Positions 52,127-61,583 of a stretch of 64,000 nucleotides of DNA are shown here, one piece after another; the stretch's first letter is position 1, and every line of letters begins with the position of its first letter. The stretch lies in contig CAVXPU010000005.1 of the NCBI GenBank assembly GCA_963763855.1, forward strand, positions 744,001 through 808,000, given 5' to 3'. The notes under the pieces are model-generated. The model searched no databases. It worked only from the letters and a program-made list of their open reading frames with translations, and was not told where the DNA came from. Position numbers and translations under genes: made by a program. Source of the DNA: JAIBCC01 sp963763855 (GTDB taxonomy: Bacteria > Acidobacteriota > Blastocatellia > Pyrinomonadales > Pyrinomonadaceae).

Positions 52127-52957
52127 CTAAAGTCTGGGTAGCCACATACCCATCGTTGCTCCAAAAATGCCGATTGCCATTATTACCGTAAATATGACTA
52201 GAATTGCGGCAGTAAAAAGGCTCAATGTTTTGTTAGAGCTGGTTTTTGCATGCAAATAAAGTTCGAGTATTATCAGCGGTATTGTGTATTGCGAGATATT
52301 TAAGATACTCAAAAAAGGACCTTCAAATGTTTTCGGGTCAAACCCGACCGGACCTCCGTTTATTAATAACCAAAACATCAATCCCACTCTGAAAAACCAA
52401 ACTCCATTAACCAATAAAAATAGACGCAATGCCCAAATACGATGGCTTCTGAAATCCTGTTTCATCGCGTAACGAATCGCAAAAATGGCTGAAATGATAA
52501 TCAGAATTGCATTAAAACTAATACTGATGTGTTGAAGCATTCCCCCCACCGTGCCGCGAGTCCAAACCATAATCAGACCGCTAAAACTCAAAATAATGGC
52601 GGTAAAAATATACAGGCGACCACTAAAACGATGAAATGTCGGGGCATAATTTCTAATCTGCGGAATTATCTGAAGCGGTCCGCAAATGATGATGATCGCG
52701 GCAAAAAGCAGATGAATGCCAACGACTAAATTACCTGCCATATCGCCGGGGACATAACCGTGTGGCAAAATCTCATTCCACTTTTCAATGTTTCCGGTCG
52801 CTGTGGCTCTTCCGTAAAAAGCAATCACATAAAAAGCAAACAGCCATTGTCCTAAAGTTGCAATAACGAACCACAATCTGACCGCAAAGTTTAATATCCG
52901 TTTTTCAATTGAAGTTTGGCTAGTTAGTTTTTCTGCAGCAATATAATTTACGTCCAT
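52127..52957 (-). CDS. DUF2306-like membrane protein, second
   Basis: 276 residues, about seven helices. The PTFHRFSGRLYIFTAIILSF motif (F-H-R-F-S-G-R-L-Y) is the DUF2306 signature, with His and Arg in HRIWALRLF. Same orientation and paralogous to the following gene. Confidence 0.85.
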   Translation of the reverse strand: MDVNYIAAEKLTSQTSIEKRILNFAVRLWFVIATLGQWLFAFYVIAFYGRATATGNIEKWNEILPHGYVPGDMAGNLVVGIHLLFAAIIIICGPLQIIPQIRNYAPTFHRFSGRLYIFTAIILSFSGLIMVWTRGTVGGMLQHISISFNAILIIISAIFAIRYAMKQDFRSHRIWALRLFLLVNGVWFFRVGLMFWLLINGGPVGFDPKTFEGPFLSILNISQYTIPLIILELYLHAKTSSNKTLSLFTAAILVIFTVIMAIGIFGATMGMWLPRL

Positions 52958-52987
52958 ATAGTTTTTTTGTCATCGTCGCGATTGAAT

Positions 52988-53695
52988 TTATGTGGTTTTT
53001 GAAGTTTTCACTCCCATAATCAACAACCAAAATACGGTAGATAATTCCGCAATCGCCGTGGCAATCAACGTAAATTGGGTAACCAGCCAACGGAAATCAG
53101 GAAAAACTATTATCGTAAGACATTGAATGACATAAGCGATGCCTCCGATGATTAGCAAAATCCCCAAGATACGCGGCAGAAAACCGGACTTATAAACCAA
53201 TTGACCAAACGGAACGAGCCAATGTCCCCAAAACATCTGAACCACCAAGCTTCCGTTGTCAAAGAGTTTGATCAGCATCATCACAACCTCTTGTTTCTGT
53301 TCGGGTTGAAACGATTTCAAAAGCTCTCCTTTCAAAATCATCAGAGCCGTCAGTTGAAACGTCTCACTTAAAAAGGTAATTGGAACTGAAACAAGCACCA
53401 ATGCAACCATCAATTTTGCCCGATTTTCGTTGACCTGCTTGAGCAACCGATATAGCGTCAAAACCAAAAACACAAATATGACTTGGCTGATTAAATCGCT
53501 TGCAATGCCCAAACGAAATATAAGCTCGTTAGCAAGAATGTTATCGGCAGTTGCCGCCGCATCGCCTTTCACAAAAGTTTGTGAAGGAGCATACATCAGT
53601 GCGTAAGTCGCAGTTATGGCAAGTAAAAAATAGAAGAAGCCTGCTAGTCTTGCAGTTCTGCTAGTTGAGTTAATATTTTTTTCAAGTTTTTCCAT
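52988..53695 (-). CDS. DUF4386 membrane protein
   Basis: 235 residues, about six helices. RTARLAGFFYFLLAITATYA at the N-terminus, then LVLTLYRLLKQVNENRAKLM, is typical of DUF4386. Function unknown. First of a run of three small membrane-protein genes read toward the kinase. Confidence 0.85.
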   Translation of the reverse strand: MEKLEKNINSTSRTARLAGFFYFLLAITATYALMYAPSQTFVKGDAAATADNILANELIFRLGIASDLISQVIFVFLVLTLYRLLKQVNENRAKLMVALVLVSVPITFLSETFQLTALMILKGELLKSFQPEQKQEVVMMLIKLFDNGSLVVQMFWGHWLVPFGQLVYKSGFLPRILGILLIIGGIAYVIQCLTIIVFPDFRWLVTQFTLIATAIAELSTVFWLLIMGVKTSKTT

Positions 53696-53721
53696 TAAAT
53701 TTTTACTAATTTAGTCTGACA

Positions 53722-53822
53722 TTACTCGGCTTTAGAGATTTACGGAGTATTTTTAGAAATGTTCACCGTATTCCGATGAGCCTTGGAGTTTTCCGATAAA
53801 GGACAGGAATTTAATGATGAAC
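53722..53822. repeat. Direct repeat, left copy, flanking the ABC/M1 module
   Basis: TTACTCGGCTTTAGAGATTTACGG..., including GTTCACCGTATTCCGATGAG and CCTTGGAGTTTTCCGATAAA; 94 of 101 positions or so match 58195-58295 (about 93%). The two copies enclose the exporter genes at 53955-58022. Confidence 0.88.
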
Positions 53823-53977
53823 CAAAGTGATATTTTAGTGAGGGCTAAAATTAATAACATCGGATAAAACGGTTGAGCTTGGCAATGACCGCAATTTTCA
53901 ATCCCAGATTTGTTTAAGCACAAAGTCTTATAAAAATGCCCGGAAGTCTTGTTTCTATTCTTTAAATATTCGGTCAA
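53753..53977 (-). CDS. Possible small zinc-ribbon/membrane protein
   Basis: 74-residue frame with CGHC and a hydrophobic helix (LLILALTKISLWFIIKFLSF). Its C-terminal 20 residues are inside the direct repeat (FIGKLQGSSEYGEHF); the right copy at 58195 encodes a near-identical tail. It overlaps the next gene's 3' end by 23 bases. Likely a fragment or a real small gene; weak support. Confidence 0.3.
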   Translation of the reverse strand: MTEYLKNRNKTSGHFYKTLCLNKSGIENCGHCQAQPFYPMLLILALTKISLWFIIKFLSFIGKLQGSSEYGEHF

Positions 53978-56900
53978 GTTTTTCGTGATTTTCTTTTTCA
54001 GAAACAGTTTTCAGTTCATCAATCAAATCTAAACTGGTTGGCGGCTGTAAAGGAAACTTATGCTTTACTAACAAATTTTTTAACGCCAAATTAATTTTTT
54101 CTTCCCCAATTAATAAATATAGTTCATACATTTTAACTAAACCTTTATTGTAAATTACATTAAGATTATTCGGGTTGGACGTATATAAAGGTTCTTCGCC
54201 GCTAAACGCTTTTCCGCTGTCATACAGATTCTTGATGAAGCCTGACCATTTCCAGCATTTTGGTTTGCCCATATTCATTTTTGAACAGCATCAACTGTGT
54301 ATATTGAGCCAAAGTCTCAATCAAAATTCCGCTTCCTTCTCTGTAAGCCGGACTCATTTGAGCATTATGTCCCCACCATTGATGCGATAATTCGTGTCCG
54401 GCTAATTCATTGATAACACCTTGACCTTCGCTTTGAGATAAGTTTAAGTGAAACTGCCTTTCGTTAATAAAAATCGTAGCCGGATAAGCTGTTGCCGCGA
54501 AACCTCTTGTAAAATTGCTAATCTCTGCAAACCGTAATGTTTTGTATGGATATTTGCCAAAATTGGTTTCGCAATATTCCAATGATTTTTCGATACTTTT
54601 TAGTAAATGTGGAATGTTTTGATGGTGCTTCGGTTCATACAAAACTTCAATGGCAATGTCGTTGTAGTTTGATTTTTGAATAGCATATTTTGCTGATGAA
54701 ACTGCAAATCTAAAGGGAATATCTTTGGCGTGATAATGAAAATAATTTCGATTTTCTTTTGAATAATTGTTCACCAATTCGCCGATTGAAATCGCGGTTT
54801 GATCCGCAGAAGTAGAAATCAACGCATCAAAATTCAAAAATTCATAATTGTATGGATTTTCTAACGGTTCATCTACTTTTGTGAGTGCCTCCGGCAATGG
54901 CAAACCGCGTCTTTCTCGTTCCTGTTTGTCTTCAATTTCGTAATCGGAATTGTATCCGATGGTTGGAAAATAGCGGCTAATTCTCATAAATGCCCCATTT
55001 TCGACAATGGCATTAAAAGGTTGATGACCAATTATAGGTTCTATTTTATATTCAAAATCAAAACTGACTAAAATACTTTCGTTGGGCAATAATTCTTGTT
55101 TTGTCTTAAAGAAATATTGACCAAATTCATCATCCTTTTCTACTAGATTCAATTCTGTTGAAACTATCGAATTGAAAGTAATATCTTTAGAAGTATTGAT
55201 TAAAACTTCAGAAATTGCGGATTTGGTTTTATTAACCAAAATATATGTTCCGTGAACTTCATAACTGTTTTGTTCGGGAAATAGATCAATACTTGTTTTT
55301 ACGTCAGTTATGCTTGGTTGAGGTTTTTTCTGGAAAACTTTATATTTTTCTTCATATTGCTGTTGCCAATTTATTTGCTCTTTTTGGGAAACATTATTGC
55401 TTTTTGTGGCAATAAAAAACCCTGAAATAAAGAGTGCGGCAAAAGGCAAAATCAAAATAGCAAGCGGTTTCAATTTTGTTTTGGAAACCGATTTATTCAA
55501 AATCAATATTGCAATCATTGAAAGTATCAGTGCAAACGAAATGCTGTATAACATATTGAACGCAAAGGCTTTTGCGAAATATCCAAAACCGTTTATATCG
55601 CTGAAACCATCCGGCAAAAAATTGGCAAATCGCAATAACGGGTGAGAAAATCCAAATGCTGTTCCTAATGATGTGTTTGTTAAAACTAAAAATAAAGCAG
55701 AAATAGAAAGTGCAATGTATTTGTTTTTTATGATGAACTGCAAGGCGATAATGAATAAACCGTAAATTGCCGCAGGTAAACCCATAAAATAGAACAAACT
55801 TAAATAAGCATTCCAATCAATTATTGGATATTGATACAAAACTTGAAAGCAAACGCCTAAGACGATGCAGAAAAATATCAAAATCAACGAAATGCTACAC
55901 ACGGTAATAAATTTTGAGATAAATAGAGCCGTATTTGAAAAAGGAGTTGAATTCTCGACGGATAAAAAATTGACACTACTACTTTTCCAAACTAATTCGC
56001 TTCCATAAAAGAGCATTGCCAACGGCAAGATAAAAGGAATTGTTGCCAGAATTGTGTTGAGCATTAAGGCTGTCGTCACAAAATATTGAGGCAATCGAAC
56101 ACCACCTTCAATTGCTCCATACATTTCCATTCCAAGCACAAACAAAGTAATAACAATCAATAAAACAAAAGGAATACTCTTGATTGTTGACTTCAAATCA
56201 ATTTTTAGAAAGGAAACAATCGTTGCGATGAAATAGCTGATTCCGTTTGATTTAGTTTCAGTTTTGGCAAATACATATTTTCTGTCCGATGAATCAATTT
56301 CAACTATAGTTTTATTTTTTTGCTTGGAAGAAACTTTGAATTGAAATAATTTGTAGGCAATAAATAACAGACCAAATGCTAATAAAACAACTGAAATTCT
56401 ATTGAATAATAAATTTCCCGAAAGTTGTAGAACTGTCGTGTTTCTTTCCAATGCTGTCCAATATCGAGTTTGTTCAAAAAAGGCTGCCATTCCGAATGGA
56501 TCTAATTTTGCGGACAAATTCATTGCAGCATCCGAAGGGGGCGAACCTCCCGAGATTAATGGTGAACCTGTAAAAATAGAAACCACCATATACACCACAT
56601 AAATGCCCAATCCACTTAAATAAACGAGCATTTTGTTTTTGCTGAACCAAGCAGTGCAACAAACGAGAACGGTGCATAAAAATATATTGGGTAATACGAT
56701 TACAAAAAAAGAGTGTAGATAATAACTTAAATGAAAAACTCCCCATTTTTCGCTGTTATCCATTTCCATCAAATGCCCAAATATAAAGCCAACGAAAAAC
56801 AATAAAAATGTCAGCACAGGCACACCAAAAACCAATAAAAAACGACTCAGAAAATAGTTTCTGACGGTAATTGGTGTCGAATACAAAATCTGTTCAAAAT

Positions 56901-57144
56901 GGTTATCTTTTTCTCGCAATAAACTTTGCGAAGCCATTATAACAATTGGGAAAAGGCTTGCTAAAGAAAATAAACCAACGATAAAGTTAATGGCGTATGG
57001 CGAGTTATATTTGATATTCGGAAATCCAATTCCGGCTGAAGTTCCAATCAAAATGCCGAAACCCAAAAATAGCAGCAGCATTCCGTAAAATGAAATTTTT
57101 CGGGAATAAAATTTCCACTCAAATAAAATTAAATGACGCAACAC
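53955..57144 (-). CDS. ABC-2 permease fused to M1-family peptidase, frameshifted
   Basis: About 1,060 residues after repair. N-terminal ~560 residues carry about 12 hydrophobic helices in two six-helix ABC-2-like halves (RHLILFEWKFYSRKISFYGM start). A C-terminal M1 aminopeptidase follows: zinc motif INELAGHELSHQWWGH (HExxH) and the third ligand in REGSGILIETLAQYTQLM. The frame is lost near 54220-54240 (RLHQESV joins ..KAFSGEEPLY) and the remainder runs to 53955. The 1-base-late stop gives 3,190 bases in total. Combined with the ATPase at 57147 (3-base gap), it forms an exporter-peptidase common in Bacteroidota and some other phyla. Confidence 0.9.
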
Positions 57145-57146
57145 AA

Positions 57147-58022
57147 TTATTTCAGATTTTGTAAAGTGACAAAATAAACATCTTCTAAATCGGCTTCGGA
57201 TTGGACAAATCCATTTTGCGGGTCGGCATCGGCAAATATTTTTATATTCAATTTGCCTGCTTGTAATTGTGTAGAAATAATTTGGTGTCGGTTTTGATAT
57301 TCGGCAAGTTCATTTTTATTGATCTGTTTCTTCCAAACTTTACCGTTAATTTCACCAATAAATTGTTCGGGGCTTCCGCAAAGTAATAATTTTCCTTTGT
57401 TGATAATTGCCATTTGTGTGCAAAGATTTCGGACATCTTCCACCAAATGCGTTGAAAGAATTACGATAATATTTTCACCGATTTCGCTTAACAGGTTATT
57501 GAATCTATTTCGTTCTTCGGGGTCTAAACCGGCGGTCGGCTCATCTACAATAATAATTTTCGGGTTGCCCAATAGTGCTTGTGCCACACCAAATCGCTGA
57601 CGCATTCCGCCGCTATAAGTGCTGACGGCTTTGTATTTGTGATCTAATAAATTCGTTTTTTCAAGCAAAGCCAATATCTGTTCTTTTCGTGTGTTTTTAT
57701 CATTTAATCCTTTCAAAATCGCCAAATGATTCAATAAATCAAACGCCGAAATGTTTGGATAAACGCCAAAATCTTGTGGCAGATAACCCAATTGTTTCTT
57801 AATGAATCTTGGATTTTCAATAATGTTCTCGTCATTGAAAGTGATGGTTCCTTCATCAGGTTGCTGCAATCCCACAATGGTTTTCATTAAGGTAGATTTT
57901 CCTGCACCATTTGGACCCAGTAAGCCAAACATTCCATTTTCGATTTCTAACGAAATTTTACTCAACGCTTGTATATCATTTGCGTAAATTTTTGTTAGAT
58001 TGTTGATTTTTAATCTATTCAT
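57147..58022 (-). CDS. ABC transporter ATP-binding protein
   Basis: 291-residue ABC ATPase. Walker A LLGPNGAGKSTLM, signature YSGGMRQRFGVAQALL, Walker B KIIIVDEPTAGLD, then the H-loop in ILSTHLVEDV. A C-terminal extension of ~70 residues ends QSEADLEDVYFVTLQ. Directly follows the M1-permease gene in the same transcript; the pair is a complete exporter. Confidence 0.95.
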   Translation of the reverse strand: MNRLKINNLTKIYANDIQALSKISLEIENGMFGLLGPNGAGKSTLMKTIVGLQQPDEGTITFNDENIIENPRFIKKQLGYLPQDFGVYPNISAFDLLNHLAILKGLNDKNTRKEQILALLEKTNLLDHKYKAVSTYSGGMRQRFGVAQALLGNPKIIIVDEPTAGLDPEERNRFNNLLSEIGENIIVILSTHLVEDVRNLCTQMAIINKGKLLLCGSPEQFIGEINGKVWKKQINKNELAEYQNRHQIISTQLQAGKLNIKIFADADPQNGFVQSEADLEDVYFVTLQNLK

Positions 58023-58194
58023 TTTTTGTCAGTTAGAATCTTGATTGTGTCAAAATTCAAGTGTGGTCAAACTTCGTCTTTCAAAATCATTAGTGCAGGA
58101 AAATTAACTACCTCAGTAAAAAAAAGAGTGTAACAGCCGTGATAACGAGAGCTACCCACTAAGTCAAAAGTTATATAATGGTAATTTATAGTCC

Positions 58195-58295
58195 TTACTT
58201 GGCTTTAGAGATTTACGAAGTCTTTTTAGAAATGTTCACCGTATTCCGATGAGCCTTGGAGTTTTCTGATAAAGGACAGGAATTTGACGATGAAC
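58195..58295. repeat. Direct repeat, right copy, flanking the ABC/M1 module
   Basis: TTACTTGGCTTTAGAGATTTACGA..., matching 53722-53822 with about 7 mismatches. On the minus strand it could encode the tail FIRKLQGSSEYGEHF, like the left copy. Confidence 0.88.
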
Positions 58296-58496
58296 AAGAG
58301 TGAAGGTTTAAGAATTCAACGAGTTGGCTTTTCAACCTTTGCTAGCCGGGCTGAGACGAATACCATACTTATCTGTGAAAAATAGCATCAGTCTTTATAT
58401 CAATTGTTCCAACCCTCTGCTCAGTGTTGAATACAAAACGAAACACTTGGCTCAAACTGCTTAAAAAGCAAGATTTGCATTGACCGATATTTTTTG

Positions 58497-58539
58497 AAAC
58501 AAAGCTGTCCAAAAGCGAAAGTTTTGAACAGCTTTGTTT
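58497..58539. terminator. Inverted repeat, possible terminator
   Basis: AAACAAAGCTGTCCAAAA and TTTTGAACAGCTTTGTTT form a near-perfect 18-base stem with a 7-base GCGAAAG loop, one C-A mismatch, and TTTT after. It sits 47 bases past the DoxX stop on the minus strand and could end that transcript. Confidence 0.6.
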
Positions 58540-58585
58540 TGCTGCGTCAACAATCATTAAATTGTCAAAGAACGATTTGTTGGAA

Positions 58586-58993
58586 CTAGACTACACGATC
58601 CTGGCGATTCCCGGCTGAAGCCGCAATTGCGATCAATGCCATAATTAAAACGAAACTATATTCGCTTCCACCCGTCCCGTGTTCGCCGACGAACCAGCCT
58701 AAACTTGCGTGAATCAAAATAATTCCCGCAATCAAAAGAAAGATGAATCCTGCCGAAATAATCTTTGTGAAATAGCCAAAAGCGAGCAACAACCCGCCAA
58801 TTATTTCAAACGCTGTAATTCCCCAAACCCAAATAATGCCGTAGGGAAAACCTTTGCTTTCCAAAAATCCGCCGAACTGCCCGATTGAAGAATTCGCAAT
58901 CCTTACAATTGAATGAGCAAGGAAAATTATCGCAAGCGAAATTCGCAAGAGTATCAGTGATTGCTTGAAAGAAATGAATGGAAATTCGCTCAT
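58586..58993 (-). CDS. DoxX-family membrane protein
   Basis: 135 residues, four helices: LLRISLAIIFLAHSIVRIAN, IIWVWGITAFEIIGGLLLAF, IISAGFIFLLIAGIILIHAS and FVLIMALIAIAASAG. Family hallmark GWFVGEHGTGGSEYSFVL. Start at 58993 (MSEFPFISFKQSL); an upstream Met adds ten unconserved residues. Function in the family is uncertain (respiratory or redox). Confidence 0.88.
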   Translation of the reverse strand: MSEFPFISFKQSLILLRISLAIIFLAHSIVRIANSSIGQFGGFLESKGFPYGIIWVWGITAFEIIGGLLLAFGYFTKIISAGFIFLLIAGIILIHASLGWFVGEHGTGGSEYSFVLIMALIAIAASAGNRQDRVV

Positions 58994-59023
58994 AGATCGT
59001 TTTGCTTTGCCTTGAAACGGCAT

Positions 59024-59207
59024 CCCATTGATATTAAGAGCGAAAGATCTGGTGACGGTAGTTATTTGTGATGAAATGCCGACTTTTCGATGGGAATTAA
59101 CGATTTACGGGTATCAGTTAATCAACAAAATAAGATGGCATCTCAATCCTTAGTCGTGTTATAAATCTATAAATCAAATTAAAAGAGACAATTGGCAAAT
59201 TAGTAAT
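59024..59207. other. Divergent intergenic region, nothing recognised
   Basis: About 180 bases between DoxX and the aldo/keto reductase. Probable promoters for both; no hairpin noted. Confidence 0.4.
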
Positions 59208-60302
59208 ATGACGAATTTCGCAACTTCTGAAGGAACTGAAAAGTTCAAAAACCGTTTTCCAAATTCAGCAAACGGACATTTTCGCGATGCCCAAGGATTA
59301 ACCGTTTCCTCAATTGGAATCGGCACATATCTAGGCGATTGGGACGCAGCAACTGATGGAAATTACATTCAATCGATTGTTAAATATGTAGAATCGGGTG
59401 GAAATGTGATTGATACTGCGGCGAATTATCGTTTTCAGCGGAGCGAACGAAATATCGGCGAAGCGTTGAAGATTTTGTTTGAAAAAGGATTCAAACGCGA
59501 TGAGATTTTGATCTGTACGAAAGGCGGGTTTCTGCCTTTTGATAATGAGCCGCCAAAAGATGTTCGTCAGTATTTCGAAGAGAATTTCGTACAAAAAGGA
59601 ATCGCGGGTTTTGATGATTTGGTCAGCGGAAGTCATTGTATGACAGCAAGTTATCTGCAATCTCAGATCGATCAATCCGTCAAAAATATGTCGCTGGATT
59701 GTTTGGATGTTTTCTACATACATAATCCCGAATCGCAACTCGGCGAAATCAATAAAATAGAATTTGATCTGCGTTTGGCAAGTGCTTTCGAATGCCTCGA
59801 AAAAAACCGTGCAGAAGGGAAAATAAAATATTACGGTGTTGCTACCTGGAATGGGTTTCGTCTCCAGCCCGGCGAGCAAAACTATCATTCGCTTGAAAAA
59901 ATGTGGAACATTGCCCAAAAGATTGGCGGCGATAATAATGGGTTCAGGTTTATCCAACTGCCTTTCAATCTAGCGATGCCTGAAGCATTACTGCTTCCAA
60001 ATCAACAGTTTAACGGACAGGTTTTCCCGACGATCGAGGTTGCTGATAACTTAGGAATTTCGGTAATGATTAGTGGTTCGCTGATGCAAGGTAAACTTTC
60101 CGGCGGACTACCTGAAAATATTATCGCGACGCTAGGAAATCTTGAAACGGATGCTCAGACAAGCGTCCAGTTTGTTCGTTCGGCACCTTCCGTTACGACG
60201 GCTTTGGTCGGAATGAGCAATCCGGTTCATGTTTTTGAAAATATGAAACTGGCTGAAATTCCCACTGCGACATCGGAACAATATAAACTGCTTTTTTCAT
60301 AG
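59208..60302 (+). CDS. Aldo/keto reductase family protein
   Basis: 364 residues. Beta/alpha barrel with VSSIGIGTYLGDWDA, the catalytic region GGNVIDTAANYRFQRSERNI (Asp, Tyr) and EILICTKGGFLPF (Lys), FYIHNPESQLGEI (His), and RSAPSVTTALVGMSNPVHVF near the C-terminus. Somewhat longer than usual, with an insert around residues 105-145. Substrate unknown. Confidence 0.9.
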   Translation: MTNFATSEGTEKFKNRFPNSANGHFRDAQGLTVSSIGIGTYLGDWDAATDGNYIQSIVKYVESGGNVIDTAANYRFQRSERNIGEALKILFEKGFKRDEILICTKGGFLPFDNEPPKDVRQYFEENFVQKGIAGFDDLVSGSHCMTASYLQSQIDQSVKNMSLDCLDVFYIHNPESQLGEINKIEFDLRLASAFECLEKNRAEGKIKYYGVATWNGFRLQPGEQNYHSLEKMWNIAQKIGGDNNGFRFIQLPFNLAMPEALLLPNQQFNGQVFPTIEVADNLGISVMISGSLMQGKLSGGLPENIIATLGNLETDAQTSVQFVRSAPSVTTALVGMSNPVHVFENMKLAEIPTATSEQYKLLFS

Positions 60303-60311
60303 AACAAGATT

Positions 60312-60638
60312 ATGAATTTTATAATAGCAATTATCTCAACGATTTTAGGGATTGCGATTGGGTTGGCAGCAGGCTTTTTTTTGTTGATTGGATTGAATGG
60401 TTTCTCTGGAAGTGCTGGTGAATATGCAGTTTATACCTATATAGTTTGGGCGATATTGGTGGCACTTGTAGCTGGCGTAACTTCATTTTTAATAGGGATT
60501 TACATGAGCAAGACTGCCGTAAACAAAGCCTTGATTGCATTATTGTCAATCCTAATTTCGATAGTGGTGAGCGTAATCGGTGACGCTATCGGGATGTTAA
60601 TCGCAGCGGTTGTTGCAGACTCGCTTTGGAAAAGATGA
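60312..60638 (+). CDS. Small membrane protein
   Basis: 108 residues, three helices (IIAIISTILGIAIGLAAGFF, AVYTYIVWAILVALVAGVTS, and LIALLSILISIVVSVIGDAI). Follows the reductase by 9 bases and overlaps the next gene by 4 (ATGA), suggesting an operon. Unrecognised. Confidence 0.65.
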   Translation: MNFIIAIISTILGIAIGLAAGFFLLIGLNGFSGSAGEYAVYTYIVWAILVALVAGVTSFLIGIYMSKTAVNKALIALLSILISIVVSVIGDAIGMLIAAVVADSLWKR

Positions 60639-60982
60639 GAGAAAAAAGAATCGAAAATTATCCTGAATTTTGGGATTTCTATGTCAGCGAACATCGAAAT
60701 CCGCTAAATCGACTTTTGCATTTTGTTGGAACGAGTTTGGGAATCGTTTTGCTTATTTGGTTTTTGGCGAGCGGTAAATTTTTCTATATTCCGCTGTGTT
60801 TTGTCTGCGGATATGCCTTTGCGTGGTTTGGACATTTTGTGATTGAAAAAAACAGACCTGCCACATTTCAATATCCTTTTTGGTCATTTATTTCAGATTA
60901 CAAAATGTTGTTTTATATGCTGACCGGCAAGATGAATCGGGAAGTTGAACGCGTCACAACAAGTCTTAAAAAGATGAGATGA
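60635..60982 (+). CDS. DUF962/Mpo1-like membrane protein
   Basis: 115 residues. Start ATG at 60635 overlaps the preceding stop (ATGA). Motifs HRNPLNRLLHFVGTSLGI and CGYAFAWFGHFVIEKNRPAT, with two conserved His lines, match DUF962/Mpo1-like proteins; yeast Mpo1 is an iron(II)-dependent dioxygenase that shortens 2-hydroxy fatty acids. C-terminal PFWSFISDYKMLFYMLTGKM is also typical. Confidence 0.85.
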   Translation: MREKRIENYPEFWDFYVSEHRNPLNRLLHFVGTSLGIVLLIWFLASGKFFYIPLCFVCGYAFAWFGHFVIEKNRPATFQYPFWSFISDYKMLFYMLTGKMNREVERVTTSLKKMR

Positions 60983-60987
60983 GAATA

Positions 60988-61581
60988 TTATTTCTTGAGA
61001 TATTCGCCAACACCATTCAAAAACATTTGTACCGATAGTGCAACTAAAATCATTCCCATCAAACGTTCCATCGCGATCAGCCCGCGGTCTTTCAAGATTT
61101 TTCTAATAAATGCCGAGCCTAATAGAATCAATGAACTAATACCCCAAGCAATCAATAAGGCAATTAGCCAATCAAACAAACGTTCGGGATCGGATCGCAC
61201 AAAAAGAAGTAGGGTAGCTAATAGCGATGGTCCGGCAATGCATGGAATCGCCAAAGGAACAATAAAAGGTTCTTCCTCATTTGCAGCGTCGGCGGTCTGA
61301 TTCTTAATCGGGAAAATCATTTTAAGTGCGATCAAAAATAAAATTATCCCGCCTGCGATGCTGATTGATTCTTGCCGGAGTCCGAGAAAATCAAGCAGAT
61401 ATTGCCCCACGAATAAAAATAAAAGCATTACTACCAAAGCAATTAGAGTTTCGCGGATTATCACAAATGTCCGGCGTTTCGGGTCAACGTTTTGAAGGGT
61501 CGAAAGAAAAACGGGAATGTTTCCCAAAGGATCCATAATCAAAAAAAACGTGACCGCCGCCGATAAAATTCCTATTTTCAT
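60988..61581 (-). CDS. MarC-family membrane protein
   Basis: 197 residues, six helices. SAAVTFFLIMDPLGNIPVFL and FIVPLAIPCIAGPSLLATLL, with the MarC-type IPCIAGPS line in the middle. Function unclear despite the old multiple-antibiotic-resistance name. Convergent with the Mpo1-like gene. Confidence 0.9.
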   Translation of the reverse strand: MKIGILSAAVTFFLIMDPLGNIPVFLSTLQNVDPKRRTFVIIRETLIALVVMLLFLFVGQYLLDFLGLRQESISIAGGIILFLIALKMIFPIKNQTADAANEEEPFIVPLAIPCIAGPSLLATLLLFVRSDPERLFDWLIALLIAWGISSLILLGSAFIRKILKDRGLIAMERLMGMILVALSVQMFLNGVGEYLKK

Positions 61582-61583
61582 TC

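Larger units (their letters stand above)
58023..58585. other. Gap with direct repeat and hairpins
   Basis: 560 bases between the ABC ATPase start and DoxX end. Contains the right direct repeat (58195-58295) and an inverted repeat (58497-58539: AAACAAAGCTGTCCAAAA paired with TTTTGAACAGCTTTGTTT). Only small dubious frames; no RNA gene recognised. Confidence 0.6.

Noticed and set aside
58369..58557. 62-residue minus-strand frame in the gap before DoxX
   Set aside because: Overlaps the terminator-like inverted repeat, no Shine-Dalgarno and no family resemblance.
59331..59957. 208-residue minus-strand frame
   Set aside because: Antisense to the aldo/keto reductase; no recognisable motifs.
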